Program-made: the position numbers and the translations under genes | Shown here: positions 27,501 through 40,531 of the stretch, one piece after another | How positions within the stretch are numbered: the stretch's first letter is position 1 | Layout of the letters: every line of letters starts with the position of its first letter | DNA from: Nipponacmea schrenckii | Lineage: Eukaryota > Mollusca > Gastropoda > Lottiidae | Length of the DNA stretch: 64,000 bases | Direction of reading: 5' to 3' | Assembly (NCBI GenBank): GCA_030562195.1 | Contig: JAUJPP010000004.1 | Span: 1,214,179 to 1,278,178, forward strand | Notes under the pieces: generated by a model | What the model saw: the letters and a program-made list of their open reading frames with translations, nothing else | The model's database searches: none | Told to the model about the DNA's origin: nothing

Positions 27501-30500
27501 ATACTACTTCTAGGTTTATTACCTACCGGTACTACGTTTCGAAACACATAGATATACTACTTCTAGGTTTATTACATACTATGTTTCTAAACACAAGATA
27601 TATAGATATACTACTTCTTACTTTATTACATACTATGTTACAAAACACAAGATATATAGATATACTACTTCTAGGTTTATTACATACTATGTTTCTAAAC
27701 ACAAGATATATAGATATACTACTTCTTACTTTATTACATACTATGTTTCAAAACACAAGATATATAGATTTACTACTTCTTACTTTATTACATACTATGT
27801 TTCAAAACACAAGATATATAGATATACTACTTCTTACTTTATTATATACTACGTTTCTAAACACAAGATAAATAGATATACTACTTCTAGGTTTATTACA
27901 TACTATGTTTCTTAACACAAGATATATAGATATACTACTTCTAGGTTTATTACATACTACCTATCAACACACAAGATATATAGATATACTACTTCTAGGT
28001 TTATTACATACTTCGTTTCTAAACACAAGATATATATATATACAACTTCTAGGTTTATTACATACTACGTTTCGAAACACAAGATATATAGATATACTAC
28101 TTCTAGGTTTATTACATACTACGTTTCGAAACACAAGATATATAGATATACTACTTCTAGGTTTATTACATACTACGTTTCCAAATACAAGATATATAGA
28201 TATACTACTTCTCACTTTATTATATACTACGTTTTGAAACACATGCTATATAGATGTACTACTTTTAGGTTTATTACATACTATGTTACAAAACACAAGA
28301 TATATAGATATACTACTTCTAGGTTTATTACATACTATGTTTCTAAACACAAGATATATAGATATACTACTTCTTACTTTATTACATACTATGTTTCAAA
28401 ACACAAGATATATAGATTTACTACTTCTTACTTTATTACATACTATGTTTCAAAACACAAGATATATAGATATACTACTTCTTACTTTATTATATACTAC
28501 GTTTCAAAACACAAGATATATAGATATACTACTTCTTACTTTATTACATACTATGTTTCAAAACACAAGATATATAGATATACTACTTCTTACTTTATTA
28601 TATACTACGTTTCAAAACACAAGATATATAGATATACTACTTCTAGGTTTATTACATACTATGTTTCTAAACACAAGATATATAGATATACTACTTCTAG
28701 GTTTATTACATACTACGTTTCGAAACACAAGATATATAGATATACTACTTCTAGGTTTATTACATACTACGTTTCGAAACACAAGATATATAGATATACT
28801 ACTTCTAGGTTTATTACATACTACGTTTCTAAACACAAGATATATAGATATACTACTTCTCACTTTATTATATACTACGTTTTGAAACACAAGCTATATA
28901 GATGTACTACTTGTAGGTTTATTACATACTATGTTACAAAACACAAGATATATAGATATACTACTTCTAGGTTTATTACATACTATGTTTCTAAACACAA
29001 GATATATAGATATACTACTTCTAGGTTTATTACATACTACGTTTCGAAACACAAGATATATAGATATACTACTTCTAGGTTTATTACATACTATGTTACA
29101 AAACACAAGATATATAGATATACTACTTCTAGGTTTATTACATACTATGTTTCTAAACACAAGATATATAGATATACTACTTCTAGGTTTATTACCTACC
29201 GGTACTACGTTTCGAAACACAAGATGTATAGATATACTACTTCTAGGTTTATTACATACTACATATCAACACACAAACTATATAGATATACTACTTCTAG
29301 GTTTATTACATACTACATATCAACACACAAGCTATATAGATATACTACTTCTAGGTTTATTACATACTACGTTTCTAAACACAAGATATATAGATATACT
29401 ACTTCTAGGTTTATTACATACTACATATCAACACACAAGATATATAGATATACTACTTCTAGGTTTATTATATACTACTTTTTAAAACACAAAATATATA
29501 TAGATATACTACTTCTTACTTTATTACATACTACGTTTCGAAACACAAGATATATAGATATACTACTTCTAGGTTTATTACATACTACGTTTCGAAACAC
29601 AAGATATATAGATATACTACTTCTAGGTTTATTACATACTACGTTTCTAAACACAAGATATATAGATATACTACTTCTAGGTTTATTACATACTACGTTT
29701 CTAAACACAAGATATATAGATATACAACTTCTTAAATTATTACATACTACGTTTCTAAACACAAGATATATATATATACAACTTCTTAAATTATTACATA
29801 CTACGTTTCTAAACACAAGATATATGGATGTACTACTTCTAGGTTTATTACATACTATGTTTCTAAACACAAGATATATAGATATACTACTTCTAGGTTT
29901 ATTACATACTACGTTTCGAAACACAAGATATATAGATATACTACTTCTAGGTTTTTTACATACTACGTTTCGAAACACAAGATATATGGATGTACTACTT
30001 CTAGTTTGATTACATACTACATTTCAAAACACAAGATTTATGGATGTACTACTTCTAGGTTTATTACATACTACATTTCTATTGCAAGATATATAGATAT
30101 ACTACTTCTAGGTTTATTACATACTACATTTCAACACACAAGATATATACTACTTCTAGGTTTTTTACATACTACGTTTCAAACGCAAGATATATAGATA
30201 TACTACTTCTTACTTTATTACATACTATGTTACAAAACACAAGATATATAGATATACTACTTCTAGGTTTATTATATACTACGTTTCAAAACACAAGATA
30301 TATAGATATACTACTTCTAGGTTTATTACATACTACGTTTCGAAACACAAGATATATAGATATACTACTTCTAGGTTTTTTACATACTATGTTACAAAAC
30401 ACAAGAAATAGATATACTACTTCTAGGTTTATTACATACTATGTTTCTAAACACAAGATATATAGATATACTACTTCTAGGTTTATTACCTACCGGTACT

Positions 30501-31111
30501 ACGTTTCGAAACACAAGATATATAGATATACTACTTATAGGTTTATTACATACTACATATCAACACACAAACTATATAGATATACTACTTCTAGGTTTAT
30601 TACATACTACATATCAACACACAAGCTATATAGATATACTACTTCTAGGTTTATTACATACTATGTTTCTAAACACAAGATATATAGATATACTACTTCT
30701 AGGTTTATTACATACTACATATCAACACACAAGATATATAGATATACTACTTCTAGGTTTATTATATACTACTTTTTAAAACACAAAATATATATAGATA
30801 TACTACTTCTTACTTTATTACATACTACGTTTCGAAACACAAGATATATAGATATACTACTTCTAGGTTTATTACATACTACGTTTCGAAACACAAGATA
30901 TATAGATATACTACTTCTTACTTTATTACATACTACGTTTCAAAACACAAGATATATAGATATACTACTTCTAGGTTTATTACATACTATGTTTCTAAAC
31001 ACAAGATATATAGATATACTACTTCTAGGTTTATTACATACTACATATCAACACACAAGATATATAGATATACTACTTCTAGGTTTATTACATACTTCGT
31101 TTCTAAACACA

Positions 31112-31176
<65 letters not shown>

Positions 31177-34085
31177 ACTTCTAGGTTTATTACATACTAC
31201 GTTTCGAAACACAAGATATATAGATATACTACTTCTAGGTTAATTACATACTACGTTTCGAAACACAAGATATATAGATATACTACTTCTAGGTTTATTA
31301 CATACTACGTTTCTAAACACAAGATATATAGATATACTACTTCTCACTTTATTATATACTACGTTTTGAAACACATGCTATATAGATGTACTACTTTTAG
31401 GTTTATTACATACTATGTTACAAAACACAAGATATATAGATATACTACTTCTAGGTTTATTACATACTATGTTTCTAAACACAAGATATATAGATATACT
31501 ACTTCTAGGTTTATTACATACTACGTTTCGAAACACAAGATATATAGATATACTACTTCTAGGTTTATTACATACTATGTTACAAAACACAAGATATATA
31601 GATATACTACTTCTAGGTTTATTACATACTATGTTTCTAAACACAAGATATATAGATATACTACTTCTAGGTTTATTACCTACCGGTACTACGTTTTGAA
31701 ACACAAGATATATAGATATACTACTTCTAGGTTTATTACATACTACATATCAACACACAAACTATATAGATATACTACTTCTAGGTTTATTACATACTAC
31801 ATATCAACACACAAGCTATATAGATATACTACTTCTAGGTTTATTACATACTACGTTTCAAAAAACAAGATATATAGATATACTACTTCTAGGTTTATTA
31901 CATACTACATATCAACACACAAGATATATAGATATACTACTTCTAGGTTTATTATATACTACTTTTTAAAACACAAAATATATATAGATATACTACTTCT
32001 TACTTTATTACATACTACGTTTCGAAACACAAGATATATAGATATACTACTTCTAGGTTTATTACATAATACGTTTCGAAACACAAGATATATAGATATA
32101 CTACTTCTGGGTTTATTACATACTACGTTTCTAAACACAAGATATATAGATATACTACTTCTAGGTTTATTACATACTATGTTTCTAAACACAAGATATA
32201 TATATATACAACTTCTTAAATTATTACATACTACGTTTCTAAACACAAGATATATATATATATACAACTTCTTAAATTATTACATACTACGTTTCTAAAC
32301 ACAAGATATATGGATGTACTACTTCTAGGTTTATTACATACTATGTTTCTAAACACAAGATATATAGATATACTACTTCTAGGTTTATTACATACTACGT
32401 TTCGAAAAACAAGATATATAGATATACTACTTCTAGGTTTTTTACATACTACGTTTCGAAACACAAGATATATGGATGTACTACTTCTAGTTTGATTACA
32501 TACTACATTTCAAAACACAAGATTTATGGATGTACTACTTCTAGGTTTTTTACATACTACATTTCTATTGCAAGATATATAGATATACTACTTCTAGGTT
32601 TATTACATACTACATTTCAACACACAAGATATATACTACTTCTAGGTTTTTTACATACTACGTTTCAAACGCAAGATATATAGATATACTACTTCTTACT
32701 TTATTACATACTATGTTTCAAAACACAAGATATATAGATATACTACTTCTAGGTTTATTATATACTACGTTTCAAAACACAAGATATATAGATATACTAC
32801 TTCTAGGTTTATTACATACTACGTTTCGAAACACAAGATATATAGATATACTACTTCTAGGTTTTTTACATACTATGTTACAAAACACAAGAAATAGATA
32901 TACTACTTCTAGGTTTATTACATACTATGTTTCTAAACACAAGATATATAGATATACTACTTCTAGGTTTATTATATACTACGTTTCAAAACACAAGATA
33001 TATAGATATACTACTTCTAGGTTTATTACATACTACGTTTCGAAACACAAGATATATAGATATACTACTTCTAGGTTTATTACATACTATGTTACAAAAC
33101 ACAAGAAATAGATATACTACTTCTAGGTTTATTACATACTATGTTTCTAAACACAAGATATATAGATATACTACTTCTTACTTTATTACATACTATGTTA
33201 CAAAACACAAGATATATAGATATACTACTTCTAGGTTTATTACATACTATGTTTCTAAACACAAGATATATAGATATACTACTTCTTACTTTATTACATA
33301 CTATGTTACAAAACACAAGATATATAGATATACTACTTCTAGGTTTATTACATACTATGTTTCTAAACACAAGATATATAGATATACTACTTCTAGGTTT
33401 ATTACATACTATGTTTCCAAACACAAGATATATAGATATACTACTTCTAGGTTTATTACATACTATGTTTCAAAACACAAGATATTTGGATATACTACTT
33501 CTAGGCTTATTACATACTACGTTTCTAAACACAAGATATATAGATATACTACTTCTAGGTTTATTACATACTACGTTTCGAAACACAAGATATATAGATA
33601 TACTACTTCTAGGTTTATTACATACTATGTTTCAAAACACAAGATATATAGATGTACTACTTCTAGGTTTATTACATACTATGTTTCAAAACACAAGATA
33701 TATAGATGTACTACTTCTAGGTTTATTACATACTACATTTAAAACACAAGATATATAGATACTCTACTTTTAGGTTTATTACATACTATGTTTCCAAACA
33801 CAAGATATATAGATATACTACTTCTAGGTTTATTACATACTATGTTTCAAAACACAAGATATTTGGATATACTACTTCTAGGCTTATTACATACTACGTT
33901 TCTAAACACAAGCTATATAGATATACTACTTCTAGGTTTATTATATACTACGTTTCAAAACACAAGCTATATAGATATACTACTTCTAGGTTTATTATAT
34001 ACTACGTTTCAAAACACAAGATATATAGATATACTACTTCTAGACTTATTACATACTACATTTCAACACACAGGATATATATATA
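24593..34085 (+). repeat. 54-bp satellite, block 4 (plus orientation)
   Basis: About 175 units. Larger segments recur: the variant TTTGATTACATACTACATT followed by a short unit reading TTGCAAGATA occurs at about 25690, 27036, 30003 and 32489. Units carrying an ACCGGTAC insertion occur at about 24890, 26180, 27530, 29197, 30492 and 31682. The right end mirrors the outer end of block 1. Frames up to 591 codons arise only from the stop-free 54-bp period. Confidence 0.95.
31114..31174. repeat. (TA)n microsatellite, about 60 bp
   Basis: TA run inside block 4, bordered by AAACACAAGA on the left and CAACTTCTAGG on the right. Confidence 0.95.
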
Positions 34086-34324
34086 CTCCAGTGCTGTAGT
34101 ATAGTGAGAAAGGGGTAAAATGGGAAGGGGTGATTTGGGAATAAAACACTTTCGTTTCATTTCAATCAAAAGATACAGATTCTAGTTTCAAAACTTCCAA
34201 TTCTTTCGTTCCCTAGAAATCTGGATTTGATTTTGTGCTCATATTTAGAGAAATTACCAGAACGTAAGATTATTTTAATCCTCTAATTATAGGACTAGCT
34301 GTTTGTCAGCTGATAACACCGACA

Positions 34325-34431
34325 ATGGCATGTGAATTACAATGTATAAAGGACCACGCCGTCTCGTCAGGTTCCAATGATGAAAATGGTGTGTTTGAAA
34401 GCTGTAGAAAGGAGTATGTTGATAAACTGTG
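34325..34431 (+). CDS. Small first coding exon, copy 1, unidentified
   Basis: ATG in a good context (A at -3, G at +4) opens 35 codons plus two bases, then an exact GTAAGT donor at 34432. The peptide begins MACELQCIKDHAV and ends ESCRKEYVDKL; it contains three cysteines. An acceptor-like CTCTAATTATAG lies at 34282-34293, so the exon may extend upstream as 5' UTR. I cannot name the family and no downstream exon is visible in this window. Confidence 0.4.
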
Positions 34432-34738
34432 GTAAGTTGAATAGAAATTTATCAATCGTTAAGAACATTCTGTAATTCTCGGCAGTTATCGTAACTCATT
34501 GATCTGAATGATTCAAGACATTTGTAAAATGTTCTCGATAGACCGTTTGTTTTAAAAAATTTACGGCAGTTTTAATTCCCTTTTATATACAGATTCTAGT
34601 TTCAAAAATTCCAATTCTTTCGTTCCCTAGAAATCTGGATTTGATTTTGTGCTCATATTTAGAGAAATTACCAGAACGTAAGATTATTTTAATCCTCTAA
34701 TTATAGGACTAGCTGTTTGTCAGCTGATAACACCGACA

Positions 34739-34845
34739 ATGGCATGTGAATTACAATGTATAAAGGACCACGCCGTCTCGTCAGGTTCCAATGATGAAAA
34801 TGGTGTGTTTGAAAGCTGTAGAAAGGAGTATGTTGATAAACTGTG
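34739..34845 (+). CDS. Small first coding exon, copy 2 (tandem duplicate)
   Basis: Identical in frame, start context and donor to 34325-34431. The duplication includes surrounding intron sequence. Two intact first exons in tandem, plus one broken copy in the left flank, show that a gene end was copied with the satellite flanks. Confidence 0.4.
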
Positions 34846-35096
34846 GTAAGTTGAATAGAAATTTATCAATCGTTAAGAACATTCTGTAATTCTCGGCAGT
34901 TATCGTAACTCATTGATCTGAATGATTCAAGACATTTGTAAAATGTTCTCGATAGACCGTTTGTTTTAAAAATTGACGGCAGTTTTAATTCCCTTTTATA
35001 TATTAAGCCATCTTGTATATCGCAGTTGATTTTGTACAAGTAATTACGTATTTCGACTTTGGCGAAAACGTATTGTAATCGTTCGGATTATTTTAT

Positions 35097-36909
35097 TGTG
35101 GGACTTTGCTACCGCAAAGTCCCAGTTTGTTTTCGGTTTGAAACAATTTCCAACAAGATAGCAGTTACAAAATTTCGAAATTCGAAAATTCATAGCACAC
35201 ATTTTTTCGCCGTATTTTGCACATTTTTGCAACTTTGCTATTTTTAGACCGATTGATCTGAAAATTTGGGTGCCTTCAAGTGTCACGAATATGAAAACAT
35301 TGGCAGAGTCAAAATTTTTTGCTTCATTTCCGATGCCAACGTAAAACGGGTTTAAACTTCCGGTTGACCTACTTGTGCTGTAATTGATGTATCGCAACAA
35401 AATTTATGTCAATCCTAATTAAATTAGAAGAAAAAAAAACGAAGCAGAAAAAATCCGGACCAGAAGTAAAACATTGGCCGCCATCTTGAAATGTCACTTT
35501 TTTGTAAAACTCAAAATGGGGCCTCTACGGTAAGAGCGATTTGTGTGATGTTTATATTTCTGGAAAGCTTAGTCGATTGCGATCAAAATGTTGGAAATCG
35601 ATTTTTGAATTTTGCTTTTGCTTTTTTGCAACATCCGGTTGAATTTTTTCGAGGTTTGGGGGCTTATTTCTCGTGACCTTGACCTTTGGTGACCATGACC
35701 TTTAGTAGGTCAAAGTTCATTGACCTTGGCTATCAGTTGATACTTTGAACTTTGACCTCCGACGTCTACTTCCGGTTTTATAGCTGCCCGAAAACAGCAA
35801 AATTCGCAACTTTGGGCTGCTCTAGAGCGTGACCTAATTAATTTAGAGTGTTAATTTTTTCAGATTCTTAGATTGTTTTTTGTCCTCTTTCCAACGATAT
35901 TGAACAAAAGTTTGTAAAATGAAAATTGAATTTTTTGATTTTTGCAAAGAAAAGTACATTTTGCCGTATTTTCGCTTCCTTGAAATGTTTGTGTGTATAT
36001 CTCGTGATCTATCAGCTGTACAAGCTTCAAATTTTAACTGTGAATATACATTTTGAATATGATTAGATTCCCCTCCAAAAAAAAGAGATGGGGGTGGCAC
36101 ATCCGGGTGAACTTCAAATTTACCATTTATATCGGTCAGCGAATTACGGCTGCAGTAAATAACGTTTTTCAAAAAAGTACCTTGCATACATATATCTCAT
36201 TACTTTGGCCAGTTTATCCCAAAAAATCAAATGTGTCTGCCTGTTTGTTGCAATTTTGCGACAATTGCAAAAAATCAGTTTTTTTTAGTTTGGGGGCTTA
36301 TTTCTAGTGACTTTGACCTTTGGTGACCTTGACCTTTACAAGGTCATTGGTCACTGACTTTAGCTATCAGTTGACAATTTGGCATTAGACTTCTGACGTC
36401 TATTTCCGGTTTTATAGCTGCTCGAAAGCAGCAAAATTTGCAAAGTTGGACTGCTCTAGAGCGTGACCTAATTAATTTAGAGGGTTATTTTTTTCACATT
36501 CCGAAGGCGCCTTTTGTCCTCTTTCCAGCGATGCACAACAAAAGTTTTTAAAATGAAAATTTAATTTTTGGACTTTTAAAATTAAAGTACATTTTGCTTT
36601 TTTGAAACGTATTTGTGTATATCTCGTGATCTATTAGATGTACAAGCTTAAAATTTGTACCATGAATATATATTTTGTATGAGATTAGATTTACGCAAAA
36701 GTAAATTAGATGGGCGTGGCACATACGGGTAAATTTCCCAAATTTTACCAGTTATATCGGTCAGCGCTTTACATCTGTAGAAAATAACATTTTTCCAAAA
36801 AATTCTTTGCACACAGATACCTCGTTGCTTTGGCCAGTTTCTCCCAGAAAATCAGATGTTTCGGCCTGTTTGTTGCAATTTTGCAACGTTAGCAAAGTCC
36901 CACTCTGTG
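35097..36909. mobile_element. Possible TIR element with GTGGGACTTTGCTA ends
   Basis: GTGGGACTTTGCTACC at 35097 and the reverse complement TAGCAAAGTCCCAC near 36894-36907 bound the segment. The left end also folds on itself (GGGACTTTGC-TACC-GCAAAGTCCC). Inside, about 35640-36290 is repeated with divergence at about 36285-36900 (shared CTCTAGAGCGTGACC, TTGTCCTCTTTCC, GGTTTTATAGCTGC). No transposase is visible, so it would be non-autonomous. No target duplication is seen, so the boundaries are uncertain. Confidence 0.5.
35672..35755. promoter_or_regulatory. Cluster of TGACCT/AGGTCA half sites
   Basis: Several TGACCTTTG and AGGTCAAAG motifs stand close together (GTGACCTTGACCTTTGG, TAGGTCAAAG, TTTGACCTCC). 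They resemble nuclear-receptor half sites. The same pattern recurs at about 36308-36350 in the second internal copy. They may simply be a feature of the repeat family. Confidence 0.3.
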
Positions 36910-37629
36910 CCACGTGTGGCTCTATTTTTTTTTTTTTTGTAATTCTTGGATGAGTTTGCAGACAAACTGGTAAAAGGTGCAGAAATTCTAATCTACAGTT
37001 GATCTTAGAATGATTTCTATTATCAAATAAAACAAAACCGGAAGTTCTATCTCTAACAGGAAGTGAGAACCGGAAGTTCAGGTTTTTTTGCTTTAGCAAG
37101 TTTATTTTCAGTTCGATTTTGACCGGATTTTCAGATTTGAAAACTTCAATGTATTTGTCAACTAACAATTATAGGTTTTATGCAATTAGGTTAAATATTT
37201 TACCCACGATTTGCAATTCAATATTCAAGGGTCATCGGCAAAAATTTCAGACCGTGATTTCTCCTTTAAAATAAATGGTAAAATTTTTAAACTTTACCAG
37301 TTGATAGGCGATATGTTTATAATTTTTTAAAAAATGTGAAAATAAAAATTCCACTTCCGGTTTAGCCTCAAATGACGTAATTACGTAACTTCCGGTCTAT
37401 AACTGCTAGGTGAAAAGTGAAAACTGTTTTATAAATAACTTGTCAATAGTGATTGATTTGACCTAAATAATTAGGTCAAGCTGCCATATCGGCCGCCATT
37501 TTGAATTTTCGTTACAATTCTTAAATCCGAAATTCAGACACTACTGATAGACCGATTTTGATGAAATTTAGCACATAGATACAATGGATCATTATCTACC
37601 TTTTCTTGGAGACCGATTTTCAAATTTCG
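36910..37629. other. Unassigned stretch, many CTTCCGGTT motifs
   Basis: No gene recognised. The short motif ACTTCCGGT or its complement appears several times (about 37035, 37070, 37350, 37388), as also inside the preceding element, so it may belong to the same repeat family. Confidence 0.4.
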
Positions 37630-38129
37630 NNNNNNNNNNNNNNNNNNNNNNNNNNNNNNNNNNNNNNNNNNNNNNNNNNNNNNNNNNNNNNNNNNNNNNN
37701 NNNNNNNNNNNNNNNNNNNNNNNNNNNNNNNNNNNNNNNNNNNNNNNNNNNNNNNNNNNNNNNNNNNNNNNNNNNNNNNNNNNNNNNNNNNNNNNNNNNN
37801 NNNNNNNNNNNNNNNNNNNNNNNNNNNNNNNNNNNNNNNNNNNNNNNNNNNNNNNNNNNNNNNNNNNNNNNNNNNNNNNNNNNNNNNNNNNNNNNNNNNN
37901 NNNNNNNNNNNNNNNNNNNNNNNNNNNNNNNNNNNNNNNNNNNNNNNNNNNNNNNNNNNNNNNNNNNNNNNNNNNNNNNNNNNNNNNNNNNNNNNNNNNN
38001 NNNNNNNNNNNNNNNNNNNNNNNNNNNNNNNNNNNNNNNNNNNNNNNNNNNNNNNNNNNNNNNNNNNNNNNNNNNNNNNNNNNNNNNNNNNNNNNNNNNN
38101 NNNNNNNNNNNNNNNNNNNNNNNNNNNNN
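37630..38129. other. Assembly gap, 500 N
   Basis: Exactly 500 N. The right edge falls inside a GIY-YIG module that is intact further on at about 48860. Confidence 0.99.
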
Positions 38130-38260
38130 CTATTTTTAGCTGCTATCTGTGCTAAGGTGGAATTTTTTATTTTTCGTCCAGAGATGTCTTCAACCCATTT
38201 CGAAACAATATTAAGCTCATGCAATTTGACCCATCCAAAATCACCATTCGTAAGCAAATC
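38130..38260 (-). pseudogene. GIY-YIG module, N-terminal piece only
   Basis: Minus-strand frame reading TNGDFGWVKLHELNIVSKW, then ISGRKIKNSTLAQIAAKN, identical to the start of the module at 48290-48985. The part that would contain the GIY-YIG motifs lies in the gap. Confidence 0.6.
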
Positions 38261-38804
38261 TTATAAAATAGAGAGACGGAGGGCCTGGGACATATACCTC
38301 CTCCCTCCAGGGGCCCAAATGAAAAAAAAAAACAAATTGGTTGGAGACAAAAAAAAAAGTTTACCATATACAATACATTTTTTTTTAATAAACAACATAA
38401 TTATCATAATATATACAATAATAAATACTGTTATTATAACAGTGATATATAATATCAATAAGTCATATACAGATTATAAACAATAGAGACTATTAATATA
38501 GTATTCTATAACCTGCCAAAAATTAACTTAAATCGACTGATCATTTCATTATCAAAAACATCATAAATTATCAACGGAAATATTTTATTTACATCAATGT
38601 ATATCTACTGAATTTGTTTTAAACTGGTTAATTAAACATAGAACGTACTAATTGTTAATTAATCAGGTTGACCTAATTTTGTTGTTCAAGTTTAGAACGA
38701 TTTAATATTATTAGTTGAAACGTTGAGAATAAGTAGGAAATATATTTCTCTATAATAACTTGTTTATTTTGTTAAACTCCGTACAGTAGTTTTCTTACTC
38801 ACCA
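38261..38804 (-). repeat. Ankyrin-SOCS 3' tail fragment (isolated)
   Basis: Nearly identical to about 48986-49545, in the same order: A- and T-rich runs, the ACTGTTAT palindrome (about 38438) and the tail to CTCCGTACAGTA. At 38804 it is broken by the left end of the Mutator-like element. No ankyrin coding sequence follows. Confidence 0.85.
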
Positions 38805-39155
38805 ATGAAAGGCTATATTAACAAATAGTAAACTAGTATACGTACAATTCTAAATTGGTAATAACTTTCTTATATATGAAGATAATTCAGTTCTGTAAAA
38901 ATATTAAAGATCATTGATCTAAACCAAACCTGAAAAAATGAAATTATACAGAATTGGGGTAAAATTTATTATGTAATATTAACTTCGCACATCATTCCAT
39001 CTGTTTGTACTTCAAAAACCACAGTACTTCCTAAAACTAATGACAATTGCAGAAATACAAATAACATAGACCATAATATTTTCTAGAATGACTTTAAAAA
39101 GGCCATATATATCCATTAGGGAGTGAATTTAAGTAACAACTGTTATATAACTCAT

Positions 39156-39374
39156 TTATAGGTTTATAAGCCTTACACCCCAGAATCCATGTCAGTACTG
39201 TCAGTCCTGTCAGTCCTGTAAATAAGTAGAAAAAAAATGATTTTTCTGTCATTTCTTTTGTAAAAGAATCATATATTATTCTGCTGATATTTTCACCTCC
39301 CTCAAGTCTTAGACCAATATGACTGTATTTAAAAGGAGAAATTCACTCATTTTCATTCATTCAAAACTCTGAAA
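39156..39374 (+). other. Putative transposase promoter region
   Basis: Sequence present in copy 1 but not in the deleted copy 2. It holds a short CTGTCAGT repeat near 39196-39220 and leads to the transposase ATG at 39375. No clear promoter element. Confidence 0.25.
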
Positions 39375-40531
39375 ATGAAAGGCGACAGGAAAAGAAGAAG
39401 TTCACAATTTTTACCTGGACATGTAATGAAAGTTAGCCAGGTAACACAGACTGATTATGATCTTCCATCTACATCTGCAGTGTCTGAAGACCAAGAGATA
39501 AGTTATTCTTACATGGAAGTAGACTCCCCAGGTAGTAACAGGGTTTTAAGACCAAGGCCTGAAAAAGAAGAAAGCAGTTATGATAATAATGAAGTAACAG
39601 GCAACCGGATAATCAATGTGGAAAAGATGGTGGAATTTTGGAATTTATCTATTCAGGTCCATGCTGAAGAAAAGGCTCAAGTGTGTCCGGTGCCACAATT
39701 TAATATCCACACAGAAGCAAAATGGGGAGCTGGATGGAAATATTCACTAAAATGCCTTAATTGTGAATACATTTCCCCAGTAGTGAATTTATACAAGGAA
39801 GTCACAACCGGCAAAAGGGGTAGAAAAGCTGCAGCTGTAAACATCAACCTACAAGCTGGATTGCTGGATATGCCTATTGGAAATTCAAGGACTAGGCTTT
39901 TACTGGCTGATTTAGACATACCCCCTCCCGCACGAAGTGGTATGTCTAAGTTATCCAATTATGTGAGTTCAAAAACAACAGAATTGAATACTGAATGTAT
40001 GAGAAAGAAGGTGGAAGAGGTCAAAAACATCAACAGAAGAAGAGGTGCATCCAACCCCAATGTGATAAATGTGGCTTTGGATGGTAGATACAATTGTCTT
40101 ACCATAGGACACGGTAAGAAACCTGGCCAAGGAGCATCTCAATCGATTGGCATTGCTTGTGAGACAAACACAGATAGGAAATACATAATAAGTGCTGTGC
40201 TGCAAAATAAACTTTGTTGGACTGGAGCGTGGCTCAGAGGCACAGGCATTGTTGTCAACTGTCCTGGACACGAGGGCTGCACAGCAAATCTACACAGACA
40301 TGCACCTTTATCTGAGAAAGAAATAGGCAGAATAATTGGAGAAGATTTGTCATTGCAAGGGGTGCTCATAAAGTTTGCTACAACAGACGGAGATTCAACG
40401 TCAGCAACCGGAATCGAAGACGCTATGAAAAGTTTACACCCTATGTGGAAAGTTGAGAGATTGGCTGACACTTCCCATCTTAGTGCATCTCAGTTTCGAC
40501 GGTGTTACAAGGCTAATTTTAGTGGTTCCTT
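39375..40531 (+). pseudogene. Mutator/Phantom-like transposase, N-terminal part
   Basis: About 385 residues of a Mutator-like (Phantom-type) transposase, which would bind the element ends and carry out cut-and-paste transposition in the nucleus. Basic start MKGDRKRRSS, then an acidic linker. A zinc-binding-like pair (LKCLNC) is at about 132-137, and AAAVNINLQAGLLDMPIG follows. Likely catalytic acidic residues are in NVALDGRYN (about 235) and TTDGDSTSATGI (about 337). The last native residues are about RRCYKANFSG; the frame then runs into the Penelope insertion and stops at 40557-40559. The C-terminal part with the third acidic residue is absent here. Confidence 0.7.

Larger units (their letters stand above)
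34086..35043 (+). repeat. Right flank of the inverted structure, with 414-bp tandem copy
   Basis: Reverse complement of 19117-19612. A block starting TACAGATTCTAG is present twice, at about 34173 and 34589, and each copy holds the small exon (ATGs at 34325 and 34739, exactly 414 bp apart). Confidence 0.9.

Noticed and set aside
35491..37168. Frames of 84 to 135 codons on both strands
   Set aside because: Low-complexity, lie in a non-coding repeat with internal duplication, and are not conserved between its two halves.
37584..38486. 300-codon frame across the second gap
   Set aside because: Mostly N, with flanks from unrelated repeats on both sides.
39677..40471. Minus-strand frames opposite the Mutator-like transposase
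   Set aside because: Shadows of the plus-strand coding sequence; no independent domain features.
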